NCBI RefSeq assembly: GCF_000742135.1
Contig: NZ_KN046818.1
Location: 3,041,347 to 3,105,346 of the forward strand
From: Klebsiella pneumoniae
Lineage (GTDB): Bacteria; Pseudomonadota; Gammaproteobacteria; Enterobacterales; Enterobacteriaceae
Direction: 5' to 3'
DNA: 64,000 nucleotides
Made by a program: the position numbers and the translations under genes. The notes below the pieces were generated by a model. It searched no databases, was not told the origin of the DNA, and saw nothing but the letters and a program-made list of their open reading frames with translations. Shown in pieces: positions 31,806-40,318 of the stretch (positions are counted from its first letter, which is position 1; each line of letters starts with the position of its first letter).

Positions 31806-31882
31806 CTCACCAGCTTTCTCTCAGGCTTCCACTGTGTTTTTTTATTCTCCGGCCACCGTTTATTTCAGTCACAGGAGGATAT

Positions 31883-32068
31883 ATGACATCTTATCAGTTA
31901 CTACGCCTCAGACAGGTTGAGCAAAAAACAGGGCTGAAGCGTTCACAGATATACCTTTATATGAAAGAGGGTGCATTTCCCCGTTCAATAAAAATAGGCC
32001 CTGCTAGTGTTGCCTGGCTCGAGTCTGAGATTGACGAGTGGATCAACAAAAAGTTATCTGACCGATAA
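31883..32068 (+). CDS. AlpA-family DNA-binding protein, candidate excisionase (Xis)
   Basis: 61 residues from the ATG at 31883, which follows AGGAGG; an upstream in-frame extension is not family-like. It has the AlpA winged helix-turn-helix: LLRLRQVEQKTGLKRSQIYLYMKE then FPRSIKIGPASVAWLESEIDEWI. Proteins of this type act as excisionases/recombination directionality factors or activators of integrase genes in P4-like islands; in related ICEs a xis gene is placed between fyuA and virB1, fitting this one. It would help the int product excise the ICE. Confidence 0.8.
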   Translation: MTSYQLLRLRQVEQKTGLKRSQIYLYMKEGAFPRSIKIGPASVAWLESEIDEWINKKLSDR

Positions 32069-32086
32069 AGACGCAATGAGGAGAAG

Positions 32087-32272
32087 ATGATGAACATTAA
32101 TATCCCGGCACTCATAAACTTCGATCCTGCAGGTATAAAAAAAAGCACCTGCATGTATATTTCAGACCTGCCCGGTATTGTGCTATATGACACTATACCA
32201 TTCACTGAATATTCAGCTGAATTACTGAGCACTTATTCAGTTAAGGAGTCAATTTCATGCTTCCATCCCTGA
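32087..32272 (+). CDS. Small hypothetical protein
   Basis: 61 codons starting at ATG 32087 behind GAGGAG (ATG 32090 also possible), overlapping the next gene by 16 bases. No recognisable domain. Kept because of ribosome site and tight spacing in the run of small ICE genes; it may be a leader or non-functional. Confidence 0.4.
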   Translation: MMNINIPALINFDPAGIKKSTCMYISDLPGIVLYDTIPFTEYSAELLSTYSVKESISCFHP

Positions 32273-32838
32273 ATCATATTATATTAACCGTTGCTCTTCA
32301 GGCGCTACGGGAAGGAAATATTCATCACTGCGAAACTATGGGATTCACTTACGATGAAATGAATTTGCTCGGTTGCTTATCAATAAACGATCTTATCACC
32401 CTCAGTCAGGCACCTTTACCGCTTGTCGATATTACTATCCGCCATGATGTCCTGCAAAAATTACTGGCATCATCCCACGAGGAAAACAGGCGTCAGGAAC
32501 AACTGAACAGAGCTGTCAGGCTGGGGGGCTCAATCGCACTGATGAACCGTTATTTCGGGGTTGGCTCCAGAGAAACCTGTGCACGCCGCCGGTTACTCGG
32601 TGTCTCCGTTCCAAACGGGAGAACACCCATTCCGGATGAAGAAACCGATGCTGCAATCTGGCATCAGTGGCAAAAATATCGGGTCGAAAACATTGATTCC
32701 CCGGAGGCGCTGGACGCCATGATGCAGGTTACAGAAAACCTTTCATCGTGTACTGCCCCCTCGCTGACCGTTGTCTGGAACTGCATCACGCATTGCGAAA
32801 GAAAGAACACGGTAAGGAGAATACAACGTGCCAGATGA
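32257..32838 (+). CDS. DUF2857-like ICE protein
   Basis: 193 residues. Resembles the DUF2857 (STY4526-type) proteins found in the regulatory/maintenance blocks of ICEs such as SPI-7; the part FGVGSRETCARRRLLGVSVPNGRTPIPDEET is the typical region and looks like a DNA-binding fold. Function is unknown. It overlaps the downstream zinc-finger gene by 11 bases, so the two are probably co-translated. Confidence 0.75.
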   Translation: MLPSLNHIILTVALQALREGNIHHCETMGFTYDEMNLLGCLSINDLITLSQAPLPLVDITIRHDVLQKLLASSHEENRRQEQLNRAVRLGGSIALMNRYFGVGSRETCARRRLLGVSVPNGRTPIPDEETDAAIWHQWQKYRVENIDSPEALDAMMQVTENLSSCTAPSLTVVWNCITHCERKNTVRRIQRAR

Positions 32839-33037
32839 AATCGATCGCGATCAGGCGTTTAATGAACGGTGCCTAGAAGCACTGATTGAACAAAGCCGGT
32901 TAAGACCCACACCGACACCTTCCCTGCAGCACTGTCGATTTTGCGGCAAGGCTATTCCGGAAAAACGCCGTCAGACGCTGCCGGGTGTAACAACCTGTAC
33001 TGACTGTCAGTCGATACTGGAGAAACGCAGACGTTAA
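32828..33037 (+). CDS. TraR/DksA-type zinc-finger protein
   Basis: 69 residues from a GTG start at 32828 preceded by AAGGAGA. Shows a four-Cys zinc finger, CRFCGKAIPEKRR ... TTCTDCQ, as in the small TraR/DksA family whose members bind RNA polymerase without DNA contact. In mobile elements it probably adjusts transcription of transfer genes; this is inferred from family. Confidence 0.8.
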   Translation: MPDEIDRDQAFNERCLEALIEQSRLRPTPTPSLQHCRFCGKAIPEKRRQTLPGVTTCTDCQSILEKRRR

Positions 33038-33044
33038 ATCTGTA

Positions 33045-33075
33045 TGTGCGGAGGAGAATAGCTCCGCACATTTTA
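33045..33075 (+). terminator. Rho-independent terminator after zinc-finger gene
   Basis: TGTGCGGAG (33045-33053) pairs with CTCCGCACA (33062-33070), followed by TTTTAAT, 8 bases after the stop. Confidence 0.75.
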
Positions 33076-33192
33076 ATATGCACCAGCCGGCTTGTTTTCA
33101 GGTTCCCGTGCCTCCATGTCATGGATGAATAACCTGCTCACATCTCCTGCTGTGGCAATCCTTTTTTACAGTCAGTACACCAGAGGTCAGAC

Positions 33193-33408
33193 ATGAACAA
33201 ACCGGCAAACAAGATGGAATTCGTCAGAAAACTGCGGTAAATAAATGACGGCAGCCTGCTGGAAAAGGTTGTCGGGCATATGGAAGAAAAGCTCACAGGG
33301 AATGAGCTTGAAATGCTTTATGCCGCAGCAGATTATCGCCGCGCAGAGATTGTAATGAACCAGTACTTTGATAAGGTTCCCGGTAATGTCTGGAAATATG
33401 TCAGATAA
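33193..33408 (+). pseudogene. Hha/YmoA-like gene interrupted by TAA at codon 16
   Basis: Hha-family proteins bind H-NS and silence AT-rich acquired DNA. The ATG at 33193 reads MNKPANKMEFVRKLR, then TAA at 33238-33240, then continues in the same frame with LLEKVVGHMEEKL, ELEMLYAAADYRRAEI and FDKVPGNVWKYVR to a stop at 33406-33408. This is the full Hha fold (about 71 codons; typical length about 70) with conserved AADYRRAE and VWKYVR blocks. The likely ancestral codon is CAA. No in-frame ATG follows the stop before the conserved core, so the product is probably lost. Confidence 0.8.
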
Positions 33409-33976
33409 CTCTGTGTTTTTTATGCAACAGGTACAGACGGATACCACTGCGGCATGAAAACGAATTTCACCACCCGGCCCGGTAAGTATCGGCCTAAGTG
33501 GCCGGGAAACGTTTAACCAGATTAAAGACCGTCCCTTACAACAAAAGGGACTACTGTATTCCTGTCTTTCACGCCTTACACATTATTGTCGTTACCAAAT
33601 TCAGCCACAGAGACAGCATACAACCCCATCTGACATATAAAGAAAGTCTTCCTCCGGATGTTTAATTTAACCTGATAATAATCAACAAATATTATTATCA
33701 GCCCGCCCGTCATCATTCATGCACACACACACCGTGCCAGTAATACGTTAATTTCACATACTTTTTTATCATTCCTTCCGGTATTTATTTTCCCGTTAAA
33801 ATTTCATTACCCCTCCTGCATCCTGACCATGCTCTTTAACAATATGGAGCGGGCTGTCACACAACCATAATTCAGGGTGCCGCTGAATGTTCTCGCTGAC
33901 CCGTTAAAACCGGAATGCAGGATCGGAATGTGATCGAAGAAATCATCTTCAACAATTTTAATTAAACGAGGACACT
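33409..33976. other. Untranslated leader upstream of the T4SS operon
   Basis: 568 bases without a convincing gene. Contains inverted repeats CCCGGCC (33473-33479)/GGCCGGG (33500-33506) and GTCCCTT (33531-33537)/AAGGGAC (33545-33551), a boxA motif (own entry), and a hairpin ATTCAG (33870-33875)/CTGAAT (33883-33888). Probably holds the promoter and leader RNA of the virB operon. Confidence 0.55.
33830..33841 (+). promoter_or_regulatory. boxA-like antitermination element
   Basis: TGCTCTTTAACA is identical to the boxA of E. coli rRNA leaders, the NusB/S10 loading site. It lies 135 bases before the first small gene of the transfer operon and 29 bases before a small hairpin. Role in read-through of the long T4SS transcript is inferred. 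Confidence 0.5.
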
Positions 33977-34210
33977 ATGAGAAAGCCTGTTTATTACGCG
34001 TATGTTGCCCAGGAAAGTCATCCGGACTCTCAGGGTGAGAAAAATACCTGGTGGACAAAGGTCGGAGTCGCCTTTCCCCACCACGGTAAATCCGGTCTGA
34101 ATATTGTCCTGACGCCCGGTATTGCCGTTTCCGGCAAACTGGTCCTGCTTGAGCCCCGGGAGGAAAATAATCCACCACAGAATACGGGCCCCATCGAAAC
34201 CGTGTCGTAA
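33977..34210 (+). CDS. Small conserved-looking protein leading the T4SS operon
   Basis: 77 residues, ATG at 33977 behind GAGG. No signal peptide or membrane helix; reads MRKPVYYAYVAQESHPDSQG with a basic/aromatic middle (WWTKVGVAFPHH) and a short hydrophobic strand region (GLNIVLTPGIAVSGKLVLLEP), possibly a small beta-rich fold. I do not recognise its function. It precedes virB1 by 72 bases and is probably cotranscribed. Confidence 0.6.
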   Translation: MRKPVYYAYVAQESHPDSQGEKNTWWTKVGVAFPHHGKSGLNIVLTPGIAVSGKLVLLEPREENNPPQNTGPIETVS

Positions 34211-34282
34211 CCACCCTTAATTCTGTTCCCACAGCATGCAGTATCAGCAGACCCTGCATGTCACTTGTTTACTGAGGTCACC

Positions 34283-34993
34283 ATGCTTTCCACCACAGCC
34301 TTTCTGGCGATAGCCATGCAGTGCGCCGCCAGCATTCATCCGTCCACGGCATTCGACGTGGCACGGGTGGAATCCGGTTTTAACCCTTATGCCATCGCTG
34401 AGATTGTCCCGAAGGCCGGCCCCTCTTTCGGCGATCAACACATTATTTCTCACCTGCCAGCCAGCCGGGGAGATGCAGAGCATATTCTCCGTCGCCTGTC
34501 AGCACAGGATCGCCGTTACTCTGTCGGGCTGATGCAAATCACCAGCACCAATTTCCGCCATTATGGTGTGTCCGCCACAGAGCTACTTGATCCCTGTACC
34601 AATCTGTCCGTCTTCGAACACATTCTCAGAGACTGCTACCGGCGCGGCGGCACGCTGAAAAGGGCGCTGAGTTGTTATTATTCCGGCAATTTCAGTACCG
34701 GGCAACAACCTGAAACGGCGTTTTCCGGAACGAGCTATATCCAGCGAATCGGTTATCCGCCGGGATCATCCCGCTATGCGGTCCCCGGAACCCGTGAGGA
34801 CAAATCATCAGTTGCCGTTCCCCTGAAAACCGCCCCTGCCAGTGACTCATCCCGTCACCACGTGATCTGGCCCGGAGTCGTCGTCCGTGGCGTCCCTGCG
34901 AAACTCCGCCAAGAAAAAATCTTCATCGCACCGTTCTCCGCGCCGTCAGTGCGCCGGAGTTTCTCCCTGTCACCCCGTGAGGAGGAGGAATAA
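34283..34993 (+). CDS. virB1: VirB1-like lytic transglycosylase
   Basis: Periplasmic muramidase that opens peptidoglycan for T4SS assembly. ATG at 34283 (behind GAGGTCA) gives 236 residues; a TTG 18 bases upstream is less likely. The SLT fold starts with HPSTAFDVARVESGFNPYA, holding the catalytic Glu (VES), followed by SVGLMQITSTNFRHYG and ALSCYYSGNF. The N-terminal hydrophobic segment can serve as signal. The C-terminal tail is Pro/Arg-rich. Its stop overlaps the virB2 start (TAATG). Confidence 0.9.
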   Translation: MLSTTAFLAIAMQCAASIHPSTAFDVARVESGFNPYAIAEIVPKAGPSFGDQHIISHLPASRGDAEHILRRLSAQDRRYSVGLMQITSTNFRHYGVSATELLDPCTNLSVFEHILRDCYRRGGTLKRALSCYYSGNFSTGQQPETAFSGTSYIQRIGYPPGSSRYAVPGTREDKSSVAVPLKTAPASDSSRHHVIWPGVVVRGVPAKLRQEKIFIAPFSAPSVRRSFSLSPREEEE

Positions 34994-35286
34994 TGATACT
35001 TTTCCGCAAGCTAAAAGCTGTGGTCCCCCCCGTTTCGGCCTGTACGCTGACGACTTTTTCTGCAACCCCGGCACTGGCCGACGGATTTCAGCGGGCAAAT
35101 ACTGTCATGCAAAAAGTGTCAACCGGGCTGCATGGTCTGGCGGCAATCACGATCACCGTGGCCGTGATCTGGATTGGCTATAAGACCCTGTGGAAAGGCG
35201 AGAGCCTGTCGCAGTGCGGCTACATCATCATTGGCGGCATTTTAATTGGCGGAGGCAGTGAAATCGGCGCTCTGCTGATGAGCTAA
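34993..35286 (+). CDS. virB2: VirB2-like major pilin
   Basis: 97-residue pro-pilin of the conjugative pilus. Long leader ending near TFSATPALA, then a mature part with two hydrophobic helices (GLAAITITVAVIWIGYKTLW and CGYIIIGGILIGGGSEIGAL) separated by a short polar loop, the usual VirB2 layout. It starts on the last bases of virB1 and is followed 12 bases later by virB3-virB4. Confidence 0.9.
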   Translation: MILFRKLKAVVPPVSACTLTTFSATPALADGFQRANTVMQKVSTGLHGLAAITITVAVIWIGYKTLWKGESLSQCGYIIIGGILIGGGSEIGALLMS

Positions 35287-35298
35287 GAGGCTGAACAT

Positions 35299-38037
35299 AT
35301 GGCAAAGCTGCTCAAGGCAATGAAACGCCCGGCGGCGCTGTGGGGGGTGCCAATGGTGCCCCTGCTGGCTGTCACGGGTGTAACCATCATCGTTGCTATC
35401 TGGACTTCCGTCGCTCTCCTGTTCTTACTTCCTGTGCAATTTCTGGTGATGAAGTCCCTTACCAGAAATGAACCGATGCGGTTCAATCTGATTGCCGTAT
35501 GGCTGAGAGCGAAGGGAAAGCCGGTAGCAAACCGTTTATTTGGCGCAACAACATTTATGCCCGTTGAGCATGATGATGTTGATATCAAGGAGTTTCTCGA
35601 CGCCATGAAACTAAATCAATGTGCCACCATCAAGAAGTACATCCCGTACTCATCGCACATTCATCAGCATGTGGTTCGTTCCCCTAAGAGCGATCTGTAC
35701 TGCACCTGGGAATTGATGGGAACGCCGTTCGACTGCGAGTCTGACGAGTCGCTCCAGTTCGGGACGAACCAGTTACACGGGCTAATCCGCTCATTCGAAG
35801 GTATGCCAGTTACTTTCTATATCCATAACGACCGCAATACGTTTACCGACAATCTTCATAAAGATTCCGGCAACCCGTATGCCGATGAAGTTAGCCGTCT
35901 TTACTACGCTTCTGTCGGTCTGTTCCGGCGCAACCGCCTGTTCCTGACGGTCTGCTATCGCCCGTTTGTCAGCCTTGAAAAAGCAGAACGCAAACGGATG
36001 AAAGACAGCCAGAAACTAAAGGAGCTGGACGGTGCTTTGCTGGAAATGCTGGAAATAAAAAGCACGCTCGATACCGCGCTGTCGCGCTATGGTGCGCGAC
36101 CTCTCGGTACGTTTACCGAAGGAAACGCGGTGTTTTCGTCGCAACTGGCTTTCTATGAATATCTGCTAACGCACCAGTGGCGAAAAGTGCGCGTCACCCG
36201 TACCCCGGCCTATGACGTGATGGGGGCGGCGGCGTTGTTCTTTTCGGCTGAATCCGGGCAGATAAACCACGCCAACGGTACGCAATATTTCCGGGGGCTG
36301 GAGGTTAAAGAGTTCTCCGAAGAGACCGCCACGGGGATGATGGACTCCCTTCTTTACGCCCCCTGCGATTACGTGATCACGCAGTCCTATACCTGCATGT
36401 CACGCGAGGAAGCGAAGAAAGCCATTAAGCGTACCCGTCGCCTTTTGATGAGTGCCGACGACGATGCTGTTTCCCAGCGGCTGGATCTGGATGTGGCGCT
36501 TGACCTGCTGACATCGGGGAAAATCGCTTACGGCAAGCACCATTTTTCCATCATGGTGTATTCCCCGTCGCTGGAAAGCCTGGTTGCTGATACGAATGAA
36601 ATCAGTAACGCGCTGAACAACATAGGGATAACGCCTGTTCCGGCAGAAATATCGCTTTCAGCGGCGTATATGGCGCAACTGCCAGGCAACTACAACCTGA
36701 GGCCACGTAAAGGGGAGCTGAGTAGCCAGAACTTTGTGGAGCTGGCCGCGCTCCATAATTTCTATCCGGGCAAGCGCGATAAAGCCCCCTGGGGGGATGC
36801 GATGGCTTTACTGCGCACCCCGTCAGGCGATGGCTACTATATCAACCTGCATAACACACTGGCAGATAAGGACGAATTCAACGAGAAGAACCCGGCCAGT
36901 ACCTGCATCCTCGGTACGAACGGTTCGGGTAAAACCATGTTGATGACGTTCTTTGAGATCATGCAGCAGAAATACGGGCGCGAGGATAGCTTCTCCCCGG
37001 ATGCCAAAACCAAACGGCTGACAACCGTTTACCTCGATAAAGACCGGGGCGCAGAGATGAACATCCGGGCGCTGGGTGGCCGTTACTATCGGGTTATCAG
37101 TGGTGAGTCTACAGGGTGGAACCCGTTCTCGTTGCCAGCAACCAAACGCAATATCAATTTCATCAAGCAACTGATGAAAATCCTTTGTACCCGTAACGGC
37201 TCGACGATCTCCCCACGCGATGAACGACGTCTGAGTGATGCGGTCAATGCTGTGATGAATGACGAGCCGCAATATCGCGTCTACGGCATTACCCGAATGC
37301 TGGAAAATTTGCCTGAGCCGGCTACGAAAGAAGCCCAGGAAAACGGCCTTAGCATTCGGTTGTCACAGTGGGCGCAGGGCGGTGAGTTCGGCTGGGTGTT
37401 TGATAACGAGTCTGACACGTTCGATATCAGCAACTGCGATAACTTCGGCATCGACGGAACGGAGTTCCTGGACGATGCAAGCGTATGTGCGCCAATCTCG
37501 TTTTATCTGCTGTACCGCATTACCAGCCTGCTTGACGGGCGACGCCTGGTCATTTTCATGGATGAATTCTGGAAGTGGTTACGCGACCCGGTGTTTAAGG
37601 ACTTTGCTTATAACAAGCTGAAAACCATCCGTAAGCTGAACGGGATGCTGGTCGTCGGTACTCAATCCCCGGCAGAGATCATCAAAGATGATATCGCCCC
37701 GGCAGTGATTGAGCAGTGCGGGACACAGATTCTGGCGGCGAACCCCAACGCCGACCGCGCACACTATGTTGACGGTATGAAGTTTGAACCGGAAGTGTTC
37801 GACGTGGTGAAAGGGCTTGACCCGCAAGCCCGCCAGTATGTTGTGGTGAAAAATCAGTTCAAGCGCGGCGATACCAAACGTTTTGCCGCTCGTGTCACGC
37901 TCGACCTGTCGGGTATCGGCAGATACACCAAAGTCATGAGCGGCGATGCCCCCAACCTCGAAATATTCGAATCGATTTACCGGGAAGGAATGCAGCCTCA
38001 TGAATGGCTCGATACCTACCTGGCTAAAGCGCTCTGA
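35299..38037 (+). CDS. virB4: VirB3-VirB4 fusion, T4SS ATPase
   Basis: 912 residues. The first about 100 (ALWGVPMVPLLAVTGVTIIV then a second hydrophobic segment VALLFLLPVQFLVMKSL) are VirB3-like with inner-membrane helices; the rest is VirB4, the ATPase that powers pilus assembly. Walker A is LGTNGSGKTML near residue 540 and Walker B LVIFMDEFWKW near 750, followed by the LVVGTQSP motif of this ATPase family. VirB4 alone is about 800 residues, so length supports a natural fusion seen in several T4SSs. Frame intact. Confidence 0.93.
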   Translation: MAKLLKAMKRPAALWGVPMVPLLAVTGVTIIVAIWTSVALLFLLPVQFLVMKSLTRNEPMRFNLIAVWLRAKGKPVANRLFGATTFMPVEHDDVDIKEFLDAMKLNQCATIKKYIPYSSHIHQHVVRSPKSDLYCTWELMGTPFDCESDESLQFGTNQLHGLIRSFEGMPVTFYIHNDRNTFTDNLHKDSGNPYADEVSRLYYASVGLFRRNRLFLTVCYRPFVSLEKAERKRMKDSQKLKELDGALLEMLEIKSTLDTALSRYGARPLGTFTEGNAVFSSQLAFYEYLLTHQWRKVRVTRTPAYDVMGAAALFFSAESGQINHANGTQYFRGLEVKEFSEETATGMMDSLLYAPCDYVITQSYTCMSREEAKKAIKRTRRLLMSADDDAVSQRLDLDVALDLLTSGKIAYGKHHFSIMVYSPSLESLVADTNEISNALNNIGITPVPAEISLSAAYMAQLPGNYNLRPRKGELSSQNFVELAALHNFYPGKRDKAPWGDAMALLRTPSGDGYYINLHNTLADKDEFNEKNPASTCILGTNGSGKTMLMTFFEIMQQKYGREDSFSPDAKTKRLTTVYLDKDRGAEMNIRALGGRYYRVISGESTGWNPFSLPATKRNINFIKQLMKILCTRNGSTISPRDERRLSDAVNAVMNDEPQYRVYGITRMLENLPEPATKEAQENGLSIRLSQWAQGGEFGWVFDNESDTFDISNCDNFGIDGTEFLDDASVCAPISFYLLYRITSLLDGRRLVIFMDEFWKWLRDPVFKDFAYNKLKTIRKLNGMLVVGTQSPAEIIKDDIAPAVIEQCGTQILAANPNADRAHYVDGMKFEPEVFDVVKGLDPQARQYVVVKNQFKRGDTKRFAARVTLDLSGIGRYTKVMSGDAPNLEIFESIYREGMQPHEWLDTYLAKAL

Positions 38038-38054
38038 CCCAAAGGAGATATACG

Positions 38055-38762
38055 ATGAAAACTCGCTTTCGTACTCTTATTCTGGCTTGCGTCATTGCAA
38101 GCCCACTGGCTCATGCTGGTATTCCCGTCGCTGTTGATGCTGACCCTATGCGGGACGTGCAGTGGGCGCAGGAGTTAAAACGCTGGATGGAAACGGCCAG
38201 ACACTACCAGTCACAAATACAGGCATATAAAGACCAACTGGCGACGGCCACTGGCGTTCGTGATATTGCTGATTTTGTTGACCAGGCCAAAGGCCTGAAA
38301 GCTGACCTTGAAAAGCTGCGTAAGCCCGGACAGGCACTGAATGACCTGCTTCTCTCCGGCGGTTCCTCCGGGCAGTTCGATGCGTTGTACGAGAAGTATA
38401 AAATTTTCGACACCTGCAACACTGCGCAATCGGGGAGTTATGCCAACGTATGCAAGCAGCAGGTCATCAACAAGGCTATCCAGCTTGAGCAAACCGACGA
38501 GGTTCAGAACCAGGTAAGCCAGACCCTGGGGGAAATAAACAGTCTCTCCAACAGGGTAGCGTTAGCCAAAGATTCGAAAGAATCTCAAGACCTTGCAAAC
38601 AGTATTCAGCTAAAATCTGTCATGCTGAACACGCTTACCACCCAATGGGAAATGAGCGTGAAAGCAGCAGAGAAGCGCGAAAATGCGCTAGAAGCGGAGC
38701 GTGTTAAGCAGTGGAATCAGCAGCAGTTAAACGCGCCAACTGCTGACCTTAATAATTTATGA
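38055..38762 (+). CDS. virB5: VirB5-like minor pilin/adhesin
   Basis: 235 residues, signal peptide cut near SPLAHA, then a mostly helical body (long Gln/Lys/Glu-rich helices) as in VirB5/TraC pilus-tip proteins that contact recipient cells. Two Cys pairs could form (CNTAQ...NVCKQ). AAGGAGA precedes the ATG. The C-terminal 12 residues (QLNAPTADLNNL) are almost the same as those of the next gene, eexN; see findings. Confidence 0.88.
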   Translation: MKTRFRTLILACVIASPLAHAGIPVAVDADPMRDVQWAQELKRWMETARHYQSQIQAYKDQLATATGVRDIADFVDQAKGLKADLEKLRKPGQALNDLLLSGGSSGQFDALYEKYKIFDTCNTAQSGSYANVCKQQVINKAIQLEQTDEVQNQVSQTLGEINSLSNRVALAKDSKESQDLANSIQLKSVMLNTLTTQWEMSVKAAEKRENALEAERVKQWNQQQLNAPTADLNNL

Positions 38763-38769
38763 GGTATTT

Positions 38770-39012
38770 ATGTTATCAAAAAAAAATATTTTAATTTCGA
38801 CGATCACCCTGTGCTTTTCTATTGTTGGATGCAAAGAGGAAGCTAAAACAACAAAATGGTATAGGGATCACCCTGACGAATTAAAACTAGTTTATGAAAA
38901 GTGCCAAAAGAGTGGTGACGCTTCTGAAAATTGCAAGAATGCAAATGAAGCCCACTATCAAATCAAGCAGCTAAACGCACCAACTCCAGACTTAAATAAT
39001 TTAGAGGAGTAA
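38770..39012 (+). CDS. eexN: EexN-family entry-exclusion lipoprotein
   Basis: 80-residue lipoprotein: hydrophobic signal and lipobox (CFSIVGC), then KTTKWYRDHPDELKLVYEKC and CKNANEAH, the pattern of EexN proteins that block entry of the same element into a cell already carrying it. Located between virB5 and virB6, as eex genes often are. Ends with QLNAPTPDLNNLEE, nearly repeating the VirB5 tail. AT-richer than its neighbours. Confidence 0.85.
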   Translation: MLSKKNILISTITLCFSIVGCKEEAKTTKWYRDHPDELKLVYEKCQKSGDASENCKNANEAHYQIKQLNAPTPDLNNLEE

Positions 39013-39015
39013 TAT

Positions 39016-40089
39016 ATGAATGGCGGTCTTTTTGTTGGGGTTGAGAAATACCTGATAGGAGGAATTACAGACGCCACAAAGGGATTGATGATGTCGTACT
39101 CTTCTATGATGATGGGGCTGGCAGCAGCGTCAGCTACCATCTACATCATGTGGCGTGGATACCAGACTTTGGCTGGTAAGCTATCTACGCCTATGGAAGA
39201 CACGATGTGGGACATCATGAGGATGGCTATCATCCTGTCCTTTGTGGCTAATTTAGGCGGCTACCTCGATGGCGTTATTGATGCCATAAACGGAATAAAG
39301 GAGGGTTTTTCTGGTAGTGATAATATATGGCAGTTATTAGACACCCTATGGAATAAGGCTAAAGTGTTAGGGAAAACGCTACATGACATGGATAATTCTA
39401 CATATGTAAAAGATGAGGGAATGACTGCTCAATTTTGTGTATGGCTTGGAATATTCGCACTTATGATTCTAGCGGGCTTTGTTTCAATGGTTGCCGAAGT
39501 AATGATTCTACTATTAGGAATAACTGCACCTATTTTCATATTCTGCCTTATGTATGGTTTCCTCCGCCCCATGTTCAATAACTGGTTGCAAAATATATTT
39601 GCAGGAATATTAACAATTCTATTTGCCGCTCTCTCATTGAGAATTGTAGTGAATTACTTGAATCTCGTTCTTAATAAGGCGACGAAGGTAGCAGACAGTT
39701 CAACAATTGTTGAACTTGGTGCTCAAGTCTGCCTTGCAGGTATTTTCGCTGCAATACTGGTGTATATTTCCGCTAAGGTAGCCGCAGCTCTGGCCGGGGC
39801 AAGCGCTACCGTATCCATGCAGGGGCTGGCCGCTGTAGGTATCGGTGCGGCTGCTTTTGGTGCCGGGAAGCTAGCCGGGGGTGCAGTTAAAGAAACCAAA
39901 CGTTCCGCCCAGGACAACATTCAGGGCTGGAAGGATGCGAATGCAGGTAAGCCCGGCAAGCCCGGAGGTGAGTTAGGCTATAACGCATCTAAAGCGCGGA
40001 AGTACGCGATTGAGCAGATGATAGCCCGGAACGAAGCGCGGAGGCTGGCACAGTCGAGAGAATCCGCGGTTAAGAAGTTCAACAGCTAG
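39016..40089 (+). CDS. virB6: VirB6-like inner-membrane T4SS protein
   Basis: 357 residues with at least six hydrophobic helices (for example MMGLAAASATIYIMW, FALMILAGFVSMVAEVMILLL, IFIFCLMYGF, ILTILFAALSLRIVV, CLAGIFAAILVYISAKVA), followed by an Ala/Gly-rich segment and a basic C-terminal tail. VirB6 proteins form part of the inner-membrane channel. Starts 3 bases after eexN; the next gene is preceded by a 26-bp palindrome. Confidence 0.9.
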   Translation: MNGGLFVGVEKYLIGGITDATKGLMMSYSSMMMGLAAASATIYIMWRGYQTLAGKLSTPMEDTMWDIMRMAIILSFVANLGGYLDGVIDAINGIKEGFSGSDNIWQLLDTLWNKAKVLGKTLHDMDNSTYVKDEGMTAQFCVWLGIFALMILAGFVSMVAEVMILLLGITAPIFIFCLMYGFLRPMFNNWLQNIFAGILTILFAALSLRIVVNYLNLVLNKATKVADSSTIVELGAQVCLAGIFAAILVYISAKVAAALAGASATVSMQGLAAVGIGAAAFGAGKLAGGAVKETKRSAQDNIQGWKDANAGKPGKPGGELGYNASKARKYAIEQMIARNEARRLAQSRESAVKKFNS

Positions 40090-40127
40090 GCCAGACATCT
40101 CCAGTCCATCCCCCCGAAACACCAACC

Positions 40128-40153
40128 TATGAAAATATAATTATATTTTCATA
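40128..40153. repeat. 26-bp perfect AT-rich palindrome between virB6 and virB7
   Basis: Bases 40128-40153 are a perfect palindrome centred between 40140 and 40141 (half-sequence TATGAAAATATAA). It lies in the 91-base virB6-virB7 gap; it may be an mRNA processing hairpin or an operator. Confidence 0.6.
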
Positions 40154-40180
40154 TATCTAATTTAGTTGAGGAAATCATTG

Positions 40181-40318
40181 ATGAAACGCTTGATTGCGCT
40201 GGCTTTGCTGTGCGCGCTTTCTGGCTGCGCCCAGAACACGCCTCCCTCTGCCTTTAGCGGTAAGGGAGAACCCGTAAACACCCCTCAAATTATGGCGGAG
40301 TTAAACAGTCATGAGTGA
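40181..40318 (+). CDS. virB7: VirB7-like lipoprotein
   Basis: A 45-residue gene: MKRLIALALLCALSGC signal with lipobox LSGC, then QNTPPSAFSGKGEPVNTP and a short tail ending SHE. VirB7 is the small outer-membrane lipoprotein that, with VirB9 and VirB10, forms the core complex. GAGGAAATCATTG precedes the ATG; the stop overlaps virB8 by 8 bases. Position between virB6 and virB8 settles identity. Confidence 0.88.
   Translation: MKRLIALALLCALSGCAQNTPPSAFSGKGEPVNTPQIMAELNSHE

Noticed and set aside
32087..32272. Treating the 61-codon frame as certainly a gene
   Set aside because: Kept only at low confidence: good ribosome site but no recognisable domain.
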